The notes under the pieces: model-generated
Told to the model about the DNA's origin: nothing
Databases searched by the model: none
What the model saw: the letters and a program-made list of their open reading frames with translations, nothing else
Position numbers and translations under genes: made by a program
Origin: Ruegeria arenilitoris
GTDB lineage: Bacteria; Pseudomonadota; Alphaproteobacteria; Rhodobacterales; Rhodobacteraceae
Direction of reading: 5' to 3'
Length of the DNA stretch: 64,000 nucleotides
Assembly: GCF_013035315.1 (NCBI RefSeq)
Contig: NZ_WQHP01000008.1
Location: 62,001-126,000 of the forward strand
Part shown: piece by piece, positions 1 through 7,704 of the stretch
Position numbering within the stretch: position 1 is the stretch's first letter
Layout: each line of letters begins with the position of its first letter

Positions 1-642
1 GTCGATATAGGTCAGAGCGCCAAACTCATCCGCCAGATCGCAAATCTCTTCGATCGGACCGAAATCACCATCCATCGAATAGACGGATTCGAATGCGATC
101 AGCTTGGGGGCCGCAGGATCGTCGGCCTCAAGCAGCTCACGCAGGTGAGCAACGTCATTGTGACGGAAAATCCGCTTGGCACCACCATTGCGGCGCACAC
201 CTTCGATCATCGAGGCATGGTTCAGCGCGTCAGAATAGATGATCAGGCCGGGGAACAGCTTGGGCAGCGTGCTAAGCGTCGCATCATTTGCGATATACGC
301 GCTGGTGAACAGCAAGGCAGATTCTTTGCCGTGCAGATCGGCCAGCTCAGCCTCAAGACGCTTGTGATACACCGTCGTGCCCGAAATGTTACGGGTTCCA
401 CCTGAACCCGCACCTGCAGCGTCCACCGCTTCGTGCATGGCCTCAAGGACGACCGGATGCTGCCCCATCCCAAGGTAGTCATTGCCACACCACACAGTGA
501 TGTTCTGCTGCGACCCGTCAGGACGGGTGCGTACGGCGTGCGGGAAATGACCATTCCGGCGTTCGATATCAATAAAGGTCCGGTAGCGACCTTCATCATG
601 CAGCTTGGCTAGCGCTGTATCGAGCTGAGCAGTATAATCCAC
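1..642 (-). CDS. hemA: 5-aminolevulinate synthase (5' half, runs off window)
   Basis: Pyridoxal-phosphate enzyme that condenses glycine and succinyl-CoA to 5-aminolevulinate, the first step of tetrapyrrole synthesis by the C4 (Shemin) route used by alphaproteobacteria. The 214 residues visible begin MDYTAQLDTALAKLHDEGRY and include the family blocks WCGNDYLGMGQHP, GAGSGGTRNISGT and the substrate-pocket segment around SDALNHASMIEG. The full protein should be about 405 residues, so the PLP-binding lysine lies outside the window. I chose the GTG at 640-642 because AAGGAG lies about 7 bases upstream and the frame then matches the family N-terminus. An FNR-type box lies about 136 bases upstream, so oxygen control is likely. 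Family identity is very secure. Confidence 0.95.
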   Translation of the reverse strand, partial: MDYTAQLDTALAKLHDEGRYRTFIDIERRNGHFPHAVRTRPDGSQQNITVWCGNDYLGMGQHPVVLEAMHEAVDAAGAGSGGTRNISGTTVYHKRLEAELADLHGKESALLFTSAYIANDATLSTLPKLFPGLIIYSDALNHASMIEGVRRNGGAKRIFRHNDVAHLRELLEADDPAAPKLIAFESVYSMDGDFGPIEEICDLADEFGALTYID

Positions 643-976
643 CGGTTTCTCCTTCTGCGCCCGGCATTTGCGTTTGTTTGCCGAACCCGTTGTTCCCTCA
701 GATGACAGGCTTAGCTGCCCCTTCGGTGTCGCTTCCCCTAGAATAACGTGCCTAACGTCAATCTCGGAGTCGCAACTTTGATCTGCATCAATTATCCCTG
801 ATCACGCCATTCGACAAGTAAAGTTACGGCCATCGGACGCGAGGAAACGACGCAGGCAACCCTGCGACCCGAAACAGGTTTCCTATCTTATCACCGATTT
901 CCTGCCGATACAGGCTGGACGGCGCTGCCGGTGCTGTTAGGTTCCGCTGCAATTCACGACCATTCAGGAGACGCTC
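643..976. other. Intergenic region, hemA divergent from M20 peptidase
   Basis: A 334-base region between the divergent starts of hemA (minus) and the M20 peptidase (plus). It must hold both promoters. The only clear element is the FNR-like box at 778-791. No convincing small ORF or RNA was seen. Confidence 0.6.
778..791. promoter_or_regulatory. FNR/FnrL-type box upstream of hemA
   Basis: The sequence TTGAT-CTGC-ATCAA is a perfect match to the FNR/FnrL consensus TTGAT-N4-ATCAA. In Rhodobacter, FnrL boxes lie in front of hemA and other tetrapyrrole and high-affinity oxidase genes, so the position before hemA fits established biology. The box is 136 bases from the hemA start and 186 bases from the peptidase start. 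I infer that it serves hemA. Confidence 0.75.
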
Positions 977-2362
977 ATGTCACTAGACGCTGTTCTGAGC
1001 AGGATCGACGCCGATCTGTCCACATCCATCGACCGGCTGATGGAATTTCTGCGCATCCCGTCGATCTCAACCGACCCCGCCTATAACGAGCAGGTCGAAA
1101 AGGCCGCGGACTGGCTTGTCGCCGATCTGCAAAGCATCGGCATCGCCGCTGAAAAGCGGCTGACAACCGGGCACCCGATGGTCGTTGGCCATGTGGGCGA
1201 AGACGGCGACGGCCCGCATGTTCTGTTCTATGGCCACTATGACGTGCAGCCGGTTGACCCGCTTGAGCTGTGGAAGCGCGATCCGTTTGACCCGGCGTTG
1301 GAAGACACTGAAAACGGTCAGGTCATCCGTGGCCGTGGCTCATCCGACGACAAAGGCCAGCTGATGACCTTTGTCGAGGCCTGCCGGGCTTGGAAAGCGA
1401 TTCATGGCACCCTGCCCTGCCGCATCACATTCTTCTTCGAGGGCGAAGAAGAATCCGGCTCGCCTTCGCTGGTCCCATTCCTTGAGGCCAACAAAGATGA
1501 GCTGAAAGCTGATCTGGCACTAGTCTGCGACACTTCGATGGTTTCGCGCGGTGTCCCGTCCATCGCGTCGCAGCTGCGCGGTATGCTCAAAGATGAGTTT
1601 ACCGTAATCGGCCCCCGGATTGACCTGCACTCAGGTCACTATGGCGGGCCGGGGCTGAATCCATTGCGCGAGTTGTCCAAGATCGTCGCGTCCTTCTATG
1701 ACGACGAAACCGGCCGCGTCGCGGTCGACGGCTTTTATGAAGGTGTCCACGAGGTACCTGCGGAACAACTGCGCCAATGGGAAAATTGCGGATTCAACGA
1801 GACTGAATACCTGAAATCGGTCGGCTACACGCAGCCGCACGGCGAAAAGGGATACTCCACGCTTGAACAGCAATGGGCGCGCCCGACGCTTGAGGTGAAC
1901 GGGTTGTGGGGTGGCTATAACGGTGCTGGCTCAAAGACGGTCATCCCATCCGAGGCACACTGCAAAATCACCTGCCGCCTTGTGGGCGATATGGACCCCG
2001 ACGCGCTGCGCGACAAAATCCGTAAACACGTCGAAGATCGCCTGTCGCCAGACGCAAAAGTTGTCTGGGACAACGACTTGGAAGGCTCACCCGCATCCGT
2101 CATGAACCTCGACCGTCCCGAATTCGAAGCAGCCCGCGGCGCGCTGTCCGATGAATGGGACCGCGAGGCCGTCTTTACCGGTATGGGCGGGTCAATTCCG
2201 GTGGTCGGTTATTTCGATACCGTCCTCGGCCTGGATTCAATGCTGGTTGGCTATGCCAATGACGACGACGCTATCCACTCGCCCAACGAAAAGTACGACG
2301 TGAAAAGTTTCCACAAGGGCATCCGGTCCTGGGCCCGAATTCTGGACGCTTTGAACAAGTAA
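977..2362 (+). CDS. M20 family dipeptidase / metallo-hydrolase
   Basis: Cytoplasmic two-zinc aminoacyl hydrolase of the M20 family, most like the carnosinase/CPG2-type dipeptidases of about 460 residues (461 here). Zinc-site motifs are visible in order: GHYDVQP (His87), GSSDDKGQ (Asp124), the GEEESGS block (Glu158/159, catalytic and ligand), VCDTS (Asp185) and a late DAIHSPNEKY carrying the last histidine. The central dimerisation lid, about residues 200-360, carries RIDLHSGHYGGP, typical of the group. The start is supported by AGGAG about 8 bases upstream. It is divergent from hemA and monocistronic, ending before a repeat element. The exact peptide substrate cannot be told from sequence. 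Confidence 0.9.
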   Translation: MSLDAVLSRIDADLSTSIDRLMEFLRIPSISTDPAYNEQVEKAADWLVADLQSIGIAAEKRLTTGHPMVVGHVGEDGDGPHVLFYGHYDVQPVDPLELWKRDPFDPALEDTENGQVIRGRGSSDDKGQLMTFVEACRAWKAIHGTLPCRITFFFEGEEESGSPSLVPFLEANKDELKADLALVCDTSMVSRGVPSIASQLRGMLKDEFTVIGPRIDLHSGHYGGPGLNPLRELSKIVASFYDDETGRVAVDGFYEGVHEVPAEQLRQWENCGFNETEYLKSVGYTQPHGEKGYSTLEQQWARPTLEVNGLWGGYNGAGSKTVIPSEAHCKITCRLVGDMDPDALRDKIRKHVEDRLSPDAKVVWDNDLEGSPASVMNLDRPEFEAARGALSDEWDREAVFTGMGGSIPVVGYFDTVLGLDSMLVGYANDDDAIHSPNEKYDVKSFHKGIRSWARILDALNK

Positions 2363-2371
2363 ACACTATTT

Positions 2372-2491
2372 GCGAGGCTCTGCCTCGCGCTCCGAGGTAT
2401 TTGGGGCCAGATGAATAAAGGATCCCCTGCTTCATCTGGCTGAAAATACCTCGGGGGAGTCGCCCGAAGGGCGGCGGGGGCAGAGCCCCCT
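2372..2491. repeat. REP-like palindromic intergenic element
   Basis: Three nested hairpins fill the gap between the convergent peptidase and lpd genes. They are a perfect 7-bp stem GCGAGGC/GCCTCGC (2372-2388), a long imperfect inverted repeat with 24-base arms (2392-2415 and 2431-2454, about 20 of 24 pairing, ends CCGAGGTATTT / AATACCTCGG), and GC-rich hairpins in 2460-2490 (GCCCGAAGGGC and GGGGGCAGAGCCCCC). Elements of this style recur between genes in Rhodobacteraceae. It may double as a terminator for both genes. Confidence 0.7.
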
Positions 2492-2495
2492 ATTC

Positions 2496-3890
2496 TTACA
2501 TGTGGATCACGCGTCCATAGGCATCCAGAACACTTTCATGCATCATTTCTGACAGTGTCGGATGCGGGAAGACTGTGTTCATCAGGTCTTCTTCCGTGGT
2601 TTCCAGCTGGCGGCCAACGACATAGCCTTGGATCAATTCCGTGACCTCCGCTCCGATCATGTGCGCACCTAGCAACTCACCGGTTTTCGCATCGAACACG
2701 GTCTTGATCAGACCCTCCGGCTCACCCAGCGCGATCGCCTTGCCGTTCCCGATGAAGGGAAACTTCCCGACTTTGACCTCATAGCCCAGCTCTTTGGCCT
2801 TTGCTTCGGTGTACCCGACCGACGCAACTTGCGGCTGGCAATAGGTGCAGCCCGCGATACTTTCGGGCTTCACCGGATGCGCATGCTGGCCAGCGATAAG
2901 TTCGGCGACCATTACACCTTCGTGGCTGGCCTTGTGCGCCAGCCAAGGCGCGCCGGCGATGTCGCCGATCGCATACAGGCCTTCGACACCCGTGCGGCAA
3001 TACTCATCTGTAACCACGTGGGTCCGATCGATCTTGACGCCCAGAGTTTCGAGCCCAAGGTTTTCGACATTCCCGACGATGCCGACAGCCGAGATCACAG
3101 TATCAAACTCGTGCTTCTCAACCTTACCCCCAGTTTCGATATGGGCCGTGACCTTGCCCTTGGCGCGGTCCAGTTGCTTGACCATCGCCTTTTCCATGAT
3201 GGTCATGCCCTGCTTGGTGAAAGCCTTCTTGGCAAAAGCGCTGATTTCGGCGTCTTCGACGGGCAGAACGCGGTCCATGACCTCGACAACGGTCGTATCC
3301 GCACCAAGTGTGTTGTAGAAGCTGGCGAACTCAATCCCGATTGCACCGGACCCAATGACCAGTAGCTTTTTCGGCATGCGCGGCGGCGTGAGCGCATGTT
3401 TGTATGTCCAGACCAGATCGCCATCCGCCTCAAGCCCTGGCAATTCGCGGGCGCGGGCCCCGGTGGCGACGATAATGTTCTTGGCCGTCAGCTCTTCGTT
3501 GCCCTTGTCGGTCTTGACGCTGACTTTGCCTTTCGCGGGGATCGTCGCCTCACCCATTATTACGGTGACTTTGTTCTTTTTCAGGAGGTGACCCACACCG
3601 CTTGTCAGCTGCTTGGCGACCCCGCGCGAGCGTTTTACCACCGCGTCCAGGTCATAGCCGATCTTATCGGCGCTCAGGCCGAAATCCTTGGCGCGCTCCA
3701 TCAGGTGGAACACTTCGGACGACCGCAACAGTGCCTTTGTCGGGATGCACCCCCAGTTCAGGCAGATACCACCCAGATGCTCGCGTTCGACAACGGCTGT
3801 TTTCAGTCCCAGTTGCGCGGCACGAATTGCAGCCACATAACCGCCCGGACCGGCGCCAATTACGATCAGATCAAAAGATTGTGCAGCCAT
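2496..3890 (-). CDS. lpdA: Dihydrolipoyl dehydrogenase (PDH-type E3)
   Basis: FAD enzyme that reoxidises the dihydrolipoyl groups of 2-oxoacid dehydrogenase complexes with NAD. The 464 residues show the FAD-binding GAGPGG near residue 12, the redox disulfide Cys43/Cys48 in GGICLNWGCIPTKALL, a second GSGAIG dinucleotide fold near residue 180, and the catalytic pair His443/Glu448 in HPTLSEMMHE. The ICLNWGCIPTKAL version is typical of pyruvate-dehydrogenase E3 rather than the TCLNVGCIPSKAL form of 2-oxoglutarate dehydrogenase. The gene stands alone, but a palindrome 31 bases upstream of its start closely matches one before pdhA at 19.7 kb. That suggests it serves the PDH complex and is co-regulated with it. 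Confidence 0.95.
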   Translation of the reverse strand: MAAQSFDLIVIGAGPGGYVAAIRAAQLGLKTAVVEREHLGGICLNWGCIPTKALLRSSEVFHLMERAKDFGLSADKIGYDLDAVVKRSRGVAKQLTSGVGHLLKKNKVTVIMGEATIPAKGKVSVKTDKGNEELTAKNIIVATGARARELPGLEADGDLVWTYKHALTPPRMPKKLLVIGSGAIGIEFASFYNTLGADTTVVEVMDRVLPVEDAEISAFAKKAFTKQGMTIMEKAMVKQLDRAKGKVTAHIETGGKVEKHEFDTVISAVGIVGNVENLGLETLGVKIDRTHVVTDEYCRTGVEGLYAIGDIAGAPWLAHKASHEGVMVAELIAGQHAHPVKPESIAGCTYCQPQVASVGYTEAKAKELGYEVKVGKFPFIGNGKAIALGEPEGLIKTVFDAKTGELLGAHMIGAEVTELIQGYVVGRQLETTEEDLMNTVFPHPTLSEMMHESVLDAYGRVIHM

Positions 3891-3921
3891 GTTTCCCTCT
3901 CGGCGCAGGTCGATTCAGAAA

Positions 3922-3941
3922 TTAGTTTACCATTAAACTAA
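3922..3941. promoter_or_regulatory. Palindromic operator upstream of lpd
   Basis: A perfect 8-bp inverted repeat TTAGTTTA / TAAACTAA with a 4-base spacer (CCAT), ending 32 bases from the lpd start codon. The same core, TAGTTTA-N4-TAAACTA, stands in front of pdhA (19660-19683). I infer a binding site for a dimeric regulator of the pyruvate dehydrogenase genes. The regulator is not encoded in this window as far as I can tell. Confidence 0.7.
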
Positions 3942-4106
3942 ATCTCGAAACGCATCAACATATTGCTCCCGCGACAAATGCGACGCAGGGTAAAGTAGCG
4001 CGACATGCGCTGTTTTCAGCCTATACCGCACGTGCTTCAATAGCTAGAACAGAGGCACCAACCCCACGCGGGCTTTATGAAACCCAAGTCATTTGAAAGG
4101 CTTACC

Positions 4107-4541
4107 ATGGCCAAAACGCTGAAAGATCTTTTGCTTGCCCTACTGAACGCCACGCTTATCCTGATTGCGCTGTGCTTGTTTCTGGGGTGGAAACTGGCGG
4201 CGACCGTCGACGACATCACCGGTAAGTTTGCCGAAAAGGTTCAGATTGTCGCCCCTTTGAAAGAAGAGGTTCAGGGCGTGCGCGGCGAATTGACGGCATT
4301 GCGCAGCGATCTGTCATCTATTCAGTTTGCCGGAACCGTGGCCGACAGTGCGACGGCTCAGAAACTGTCTGAGGTCTTGGACAAGCTGGATGATCTGGAA
4401 TCGAACCTGCGCGGGGCGCAGTCGAAAATGGCTGAACTGACCGAGTCTCCGGACCAGTTGATCAACACGGCAATTGAGAATTCGGCCGACATTGTTGCCG
4501 ACCGTATCATTGCAATCCGAGGGTGCGAGCCCGCGTCCTAG
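4107..4541 (+). CDS. Small single-pass membrane protein with coiled coil, unknown function
   Basis: I do not recognise this family. The 144-residue product begins MAKTLKDLLLALLNATLILIA. One strongly hydrophobic segment (about residues 7-32) is followed by a hydrophilic, heptad-like stretch (about 45-125) that should form a coiled coil, so it is probably anchored in the inner membrane with the coil outside or inside. I prefer the ATG at 4107 because GAAAGG sits 6-7 bases upstream; the in-frame ATG at 4077 has no ribosome site. The gene overlaps the convergent DUF924 gene by four bases (CTAG, both stops). It is divergent from lpd. Confidence 0.65.
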   Translation: MAKTLKDLLLALLNATLILIALCLFLGWKLAATVDDITGKFAEKVQIVAPLKEEVQGVRGELTALRSDLSSIQFAGTVADSATAQKLSEVLDKLDDLESNLRGAQSKMAELTESPDQLINTAIENSADIVADRIIAIRGCEPAS

Positions 4542-5119
4542 CTGGCCGCAGCCTGCAGCTCGCGCACGGTTGATCCATATCCGCCCATGCTGACATAGGC
4601 GGCTTCGTGCTCGGTCATTGGCCGCGACAGTGCGTCGTTGCGGTATGGGAACCGGCCGAACTTGCGGATCACTTCGCGATGCGCCCGTGCGTGCAACAGG
4701 TTGCCGTCGTCACTATTGGTCATGTTTTGACACATCAGACGAACGCAACGTTCCTGGTCACACAGGTTTTCGGAATGCATCAGGGGAAGGTAGAAGAACT
4801 GGCGTGCCGGTTCATCAATCTTCATGTCCCAACCCTTGTCGATTGCGCATTTCGCCGCCGACAGGGCCGCGCGATCCGATGCGAACGCCTTGGCGCTTCC
4901 GCGGAACATATTGCGCGAGAACTGATCCATCAGGATGATGTAAGCCAAAGCACCGCTGGGATATGTCAGCCAGAGTGAAAACCTGCCTTCATTCGCAGCT
5001 TCCCACGTTGTCAGGAACCTCTCGCGAATGTCTGCATCCAAATCGTCGTCCTGTAGATACCAACCCTTTGGACCGACTTCATCTAACCAATAACTCAATA
5101 CTTCTTCAGGACTTGCCAT
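4538..5119 (-). CDS. DUF924 family protein
   Basis: A 193-residue protein of the all-helical DUF924 family, widespread in proteobacteria and without an assigned reaction. Family hallmarks are the opening PEEVLSYWLDEVGPKGWY, the central ILMDQFSRNMFRGSAKAFASD and the histidine-bearing FFYLPLMHSENLCDQERCV. The fold resembles TPR-like helical repeats, but no catalytic role is established. It overlaps the stop of the convergent neighbour by four bases and has no partner gene on its own strand nearby. Confidence 0.88.
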   Translation of the reverse strand: MASPEEVLSYWLDEVGPKGWYLQDDDLDADIRERFLTTWEAANEGRFSLWLTYPSGALAYIILMDQFSRNMFRGSAKAFASDRAALSAAKCAIDKGWDMKIDEPARQFFYLPLMHSENLCDQERCVRLMCQNMTNSDDGNLLHARAHREVIRKFGRFPYRNDALSRPMTEHEAAYVSMGGYGSTVRELQAAAS

Positions 5120-5229
5120 GCCCTTAACTCCGTCGTGTTTCCCACCCCAGGGGACGTAAGGTCATTTAAGTGCGTTTTACACAGTTGTTACAGTAAAAAA
5201 TTGCAACACTTGCGACATAATCTTGTGTC

Positions 5230-6501
5230 TTAGGCAACATCTTGCGTCTCTTGCTCGGCTTCGGCGGCTTCGATCGCCACTTCTTGCGCCAATTCCACGG
5301 CCACGGGTGAGGCCGTTGGGTAGACCGGCGACAGGGTTCCGGTCTCGTCGACCGGGATCGCCGCGCGCTGTGTCATGCGGTAGAGCGCATAGGCTGCCAT
5401 TGTCACCAACAGCGCTGCAATGAACAGGAAGAACCCAGACGGGCCAAAGACGTCGTCACCCATCAGCCAACCGGTAATCAGCGGGCCAGCGATTGCGCCC
5501 AAACCGTTGATGAACAGCAATCCGCCAGAGGCCGCCGCCATATCCTCGTGCTCAAGAAAGTCATTCGCGTGGGCAATCAGCAAGGAATAGAGCGGGTTCG
5601 ACATCCCTCCGATCACAAAGGCCGAAACCAGCAGCAGTGGGAAGGTCACGCCGAACACCATGCCCACAAAGGCCGCAATCGCTCCTACACCGGCAACCAG
5701 CATGATCAGGAAACGGCGGTCCATGCGATCCGACATCCAGCCCAGCGGGTATTGCAACACCAGTGCGCCAACATAGAAGGCCGCAACGAAGGTTGAAATC
5801 TCAACCAACGACAGCCCAGCGCGGGCGCCGTAAACCGAGGCCATCCCGAACTGTGCCGAGAAGACCCCCCCCAGAAGGAACATGCCGACGCAGCCGAGCG
5901 GCGAGTAGCCAAAAAGCTCGCGCAGGGTCATGGGTTTCGTTGTGTCGAACGCAGGCGTCGGTGAGATCGACAGAAGGATGGGCGCAAAAGACACCGAAAC
6001 CAGGATCGAAGCGATGACGAAGGTATCGAAGCCAGCCGGATCGCCAACAAGGACCAAACCCTGCGCGGTGATGATGCCGGTCATCTGGAAGATCATGTAA
6101 AGCGACAGGGCCTGGCCGCGGTTTTCGTTACTGGCTGCATTGTTTAGCCAGCTTTCCGCGGTCACATACACGCCCGAAAAACAGAATCCGATCACGACGC
6201 GACCCAGAATCCAGACAATTGGATCTGTCATCAGCGGATACAGGATCATCACGGCGGAGATAAACGACGCCAGCGCCGCAAAGACCCGCACATGGCCGAC
6301 ACGACGGATCATCTCAGGTGCGAAACGCGAGCCACCCAGAAAGCCCATGAAGTACGCAGACATCACAAAGGACATCTGCAGAGTCGAAAACCCCTCAATC
6401 TCGCCCCGGACACCAAGGATCGTCCCCTGCAGGCCGTTCCCGACCATGAGCAAGCCCATACCAAGCAAAAGCGCCCACGCGCTGGAAAGGACCTGAAGCA
6501 T
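5230..6501 (-). CDS. MFS transporter (YcaD-like)
   Basis: Inner-membrane transporter of the major facilitator superfamily, 423 residues with about 12 hydrophobic helices. The helix 2-3 loop has RFAPEMIRRVGHVRVFA and the helix 8-9 loop GWMSDRMDRR, the MFS signature G-x3-D-R-x2-R. The first half resembles the YcaD/UPF0226 group, which has an ESWLNN motif (here VTAESWLNNAASNENRGQ). The C-terminal tail, about residues 390-423, is soluble and rich in Ala and Glu. Substrate is unknown. The gene is alone on the minus strand between DUF924 and queA. Confidence 0.85.
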   Translation of the reverse strand: MLQVLSSAWALLLGMGLLMVGNGLQGTILGVRGEIEGFSTLQMSFVMSAYFMGFLGGSRFAPEMIRRVGHVRVFAALASFISAVMILYPLMTDPIVWILGRVVIGFCFSGVYVTAESWLNNAASNENRGQALSLYMIFQMTGIITAQGLVLVGDPAGFDTFVIASILVSVSFAPILLSISPTPAFDTTKPMTLRELFGYSPLGCVGMFLLGGVFSAQFGMASVYGARAGLSLVEISTFVAAFYVGALVLQYPLGWMSDRMDRRFLIMLVAGVGAIAAFVGMVFGVTFPLLLVSAFVIGGMSNPLYSLLIAHANDFLEHEDMAAASGGLLFINGLGAIAGPLITGWLMGDDVFGPSGFFLFIAALLVTMAAYALYRMTQRAAIPVDETGTLSPVYPTASPVAVELAQEVAIEAAEAEQETQDVA

Positions 6502-6614
6502 TTGGGGCCTCCGAAGAATCTCGACCAGAAGTTTGAGTCCGTTCTGCTATGGAAAACGGCTTTGGTCATGCTTGTCTACGACATCGAAAAGATTCGATCC
6601 CGACAAGACGTCCC

Positions 6615-7661
6615 TTACGGGATCAAAAGCGACGAATCCCCGTAAGAGAAGAAGCGGTATTTCTGTTCAATGGCATGCGCATAGACCTGTTTCATCCGCT
6701 CTTGCCCCATCAGGGCCGAGACCAGCATCAGCAGGGTCGACTTGGGCAGGTGGAAATTGGTCATCAACGCATCGGTCACGTGGAACTTGAAACCGGGATA
6801 GATGAAAATGTCGGTGTCACCTTCCCACGGCTCGATCCGACCGGATCGGCTGGCGCTTTCGATCAGTCGAAGGGCAGTTGTGCCGACCGGGATCACCCGG
6901 CCTCCGGCTGCCTTGGTGTCGCGGATGTCCTGCGCGGCCGCGGCGCTGACCCTGCCCCACTCTGCGTGCATCTTGTGGGTCGTCACGTCCTCGACCTTGA
7001 CCGGCAAAAATGTGCCCGCGCCCACATGCAGGGTGACATGCGTGAAGTCTACGCCGCGCGCAGCCAGCGCCTGCATCAGCGCATCGTCAAAATGCAGCGA
7101 CGCTGTGGGCGCCGCCACAGCGCCGGAATTTCGGGCCCAGATCGTCTGATAATCCGTCTTGTCCTGCTCATCCGCTGGACGTTTGGCGGCGATGTAAGGC
7201 GGCAGCGGCATCGCCCCTGCCCGTTCCAGCGCAGCGTCGAAATCCTCGCCCGTCAGGTTGAACCGCAGATGGGCCTGCCCATCCTCAACCCGGTCCAAAG
7301 TCGCGCTGAGTTCGTCCGAGAACTGGATGTCCTCGCCCGGCTTCACTTTCTTCAACGGTTTGATCAGCGCGGCCCATGTGCCGTCGGCCTGCGGGTCCAA
7401 CAACGTCGCTTCGATCGCGGCGGACACCGGACCTTGTGCGCTGTCACGGTGCCTGCGCCCGTTCAGGCGCGCGGGAATGACGCGCGTGTCGTTCAGAACC
7501 AAACGGTCCCTTGGCTGCAACCAGTTCGGCAAGTCAAAGACATGCGCATCCGAGATCGCCTGCCCCTCGGCCACCAAAAGGCGCGCGGACGAGCGCGGGT
7601 TGGCAGGTCGCGTGGCAATCAGGTCTTCGGGCAGATGGAAATCAAAATCGCTGAGTTTCAT
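6615..7661 (-). CDS. queA: tRNA preQ1(34) S-adenosylmethionine ribosyltransferase-isomerase
   Basis: Transfers and isomerises the ribosyl part of S-adenosylmethionine onto preQ1 at tRNA position 34, making epoxyqueuosine. The 348-residue protein starts [20 protein letters not shown], the usual QueA opening. It continues with [52 protein letters not shown] and the C-terminal [18 protein letters not shown], all strongly conserved. An open frame continues upstream to 7832, but the family N-terminus fixes the ATG at 7661. It lies 43 bases downstream of the AsmA-like gene on the same strand, so the two may be cotranscribed. Confidence 0.95.
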   Translation of the reverse strand: MKLSDFDFHLPEDLIATRPANPRSSARLLVAEGQAISDAHVFDLPNWLQPRDRLVLNDTRVIPARLNGRRHRDSAQGPVSAAIEATLLDPQADGTWAALIKPLKKVKPGEDIQFSDELSATLDRVEDGQAHLRFNLTGEDFDAALERAGAMPLPPYIAAKRPADEQDKTDYQTIWARNSGAVAAPTASLHFDDALMQALAARGVDFTHVTLHVGAGTFLPVKVEDVTTHKMHAEWGRVSAAAAQDIRDTKAAGGRVIPVGTTALRLIESASRSGRIEPWEGDTDIFIYPGFKFHVTDALMTNFHLPKSTLLMLVSALMGQERMKQVYAHAIEQKYRFFSYGDSSLLIP

Positions 7662-7704
7662 GGCCGCGCCATACAAGCCCCCACCGGATTCAGCAACCGC
7701 CCAT

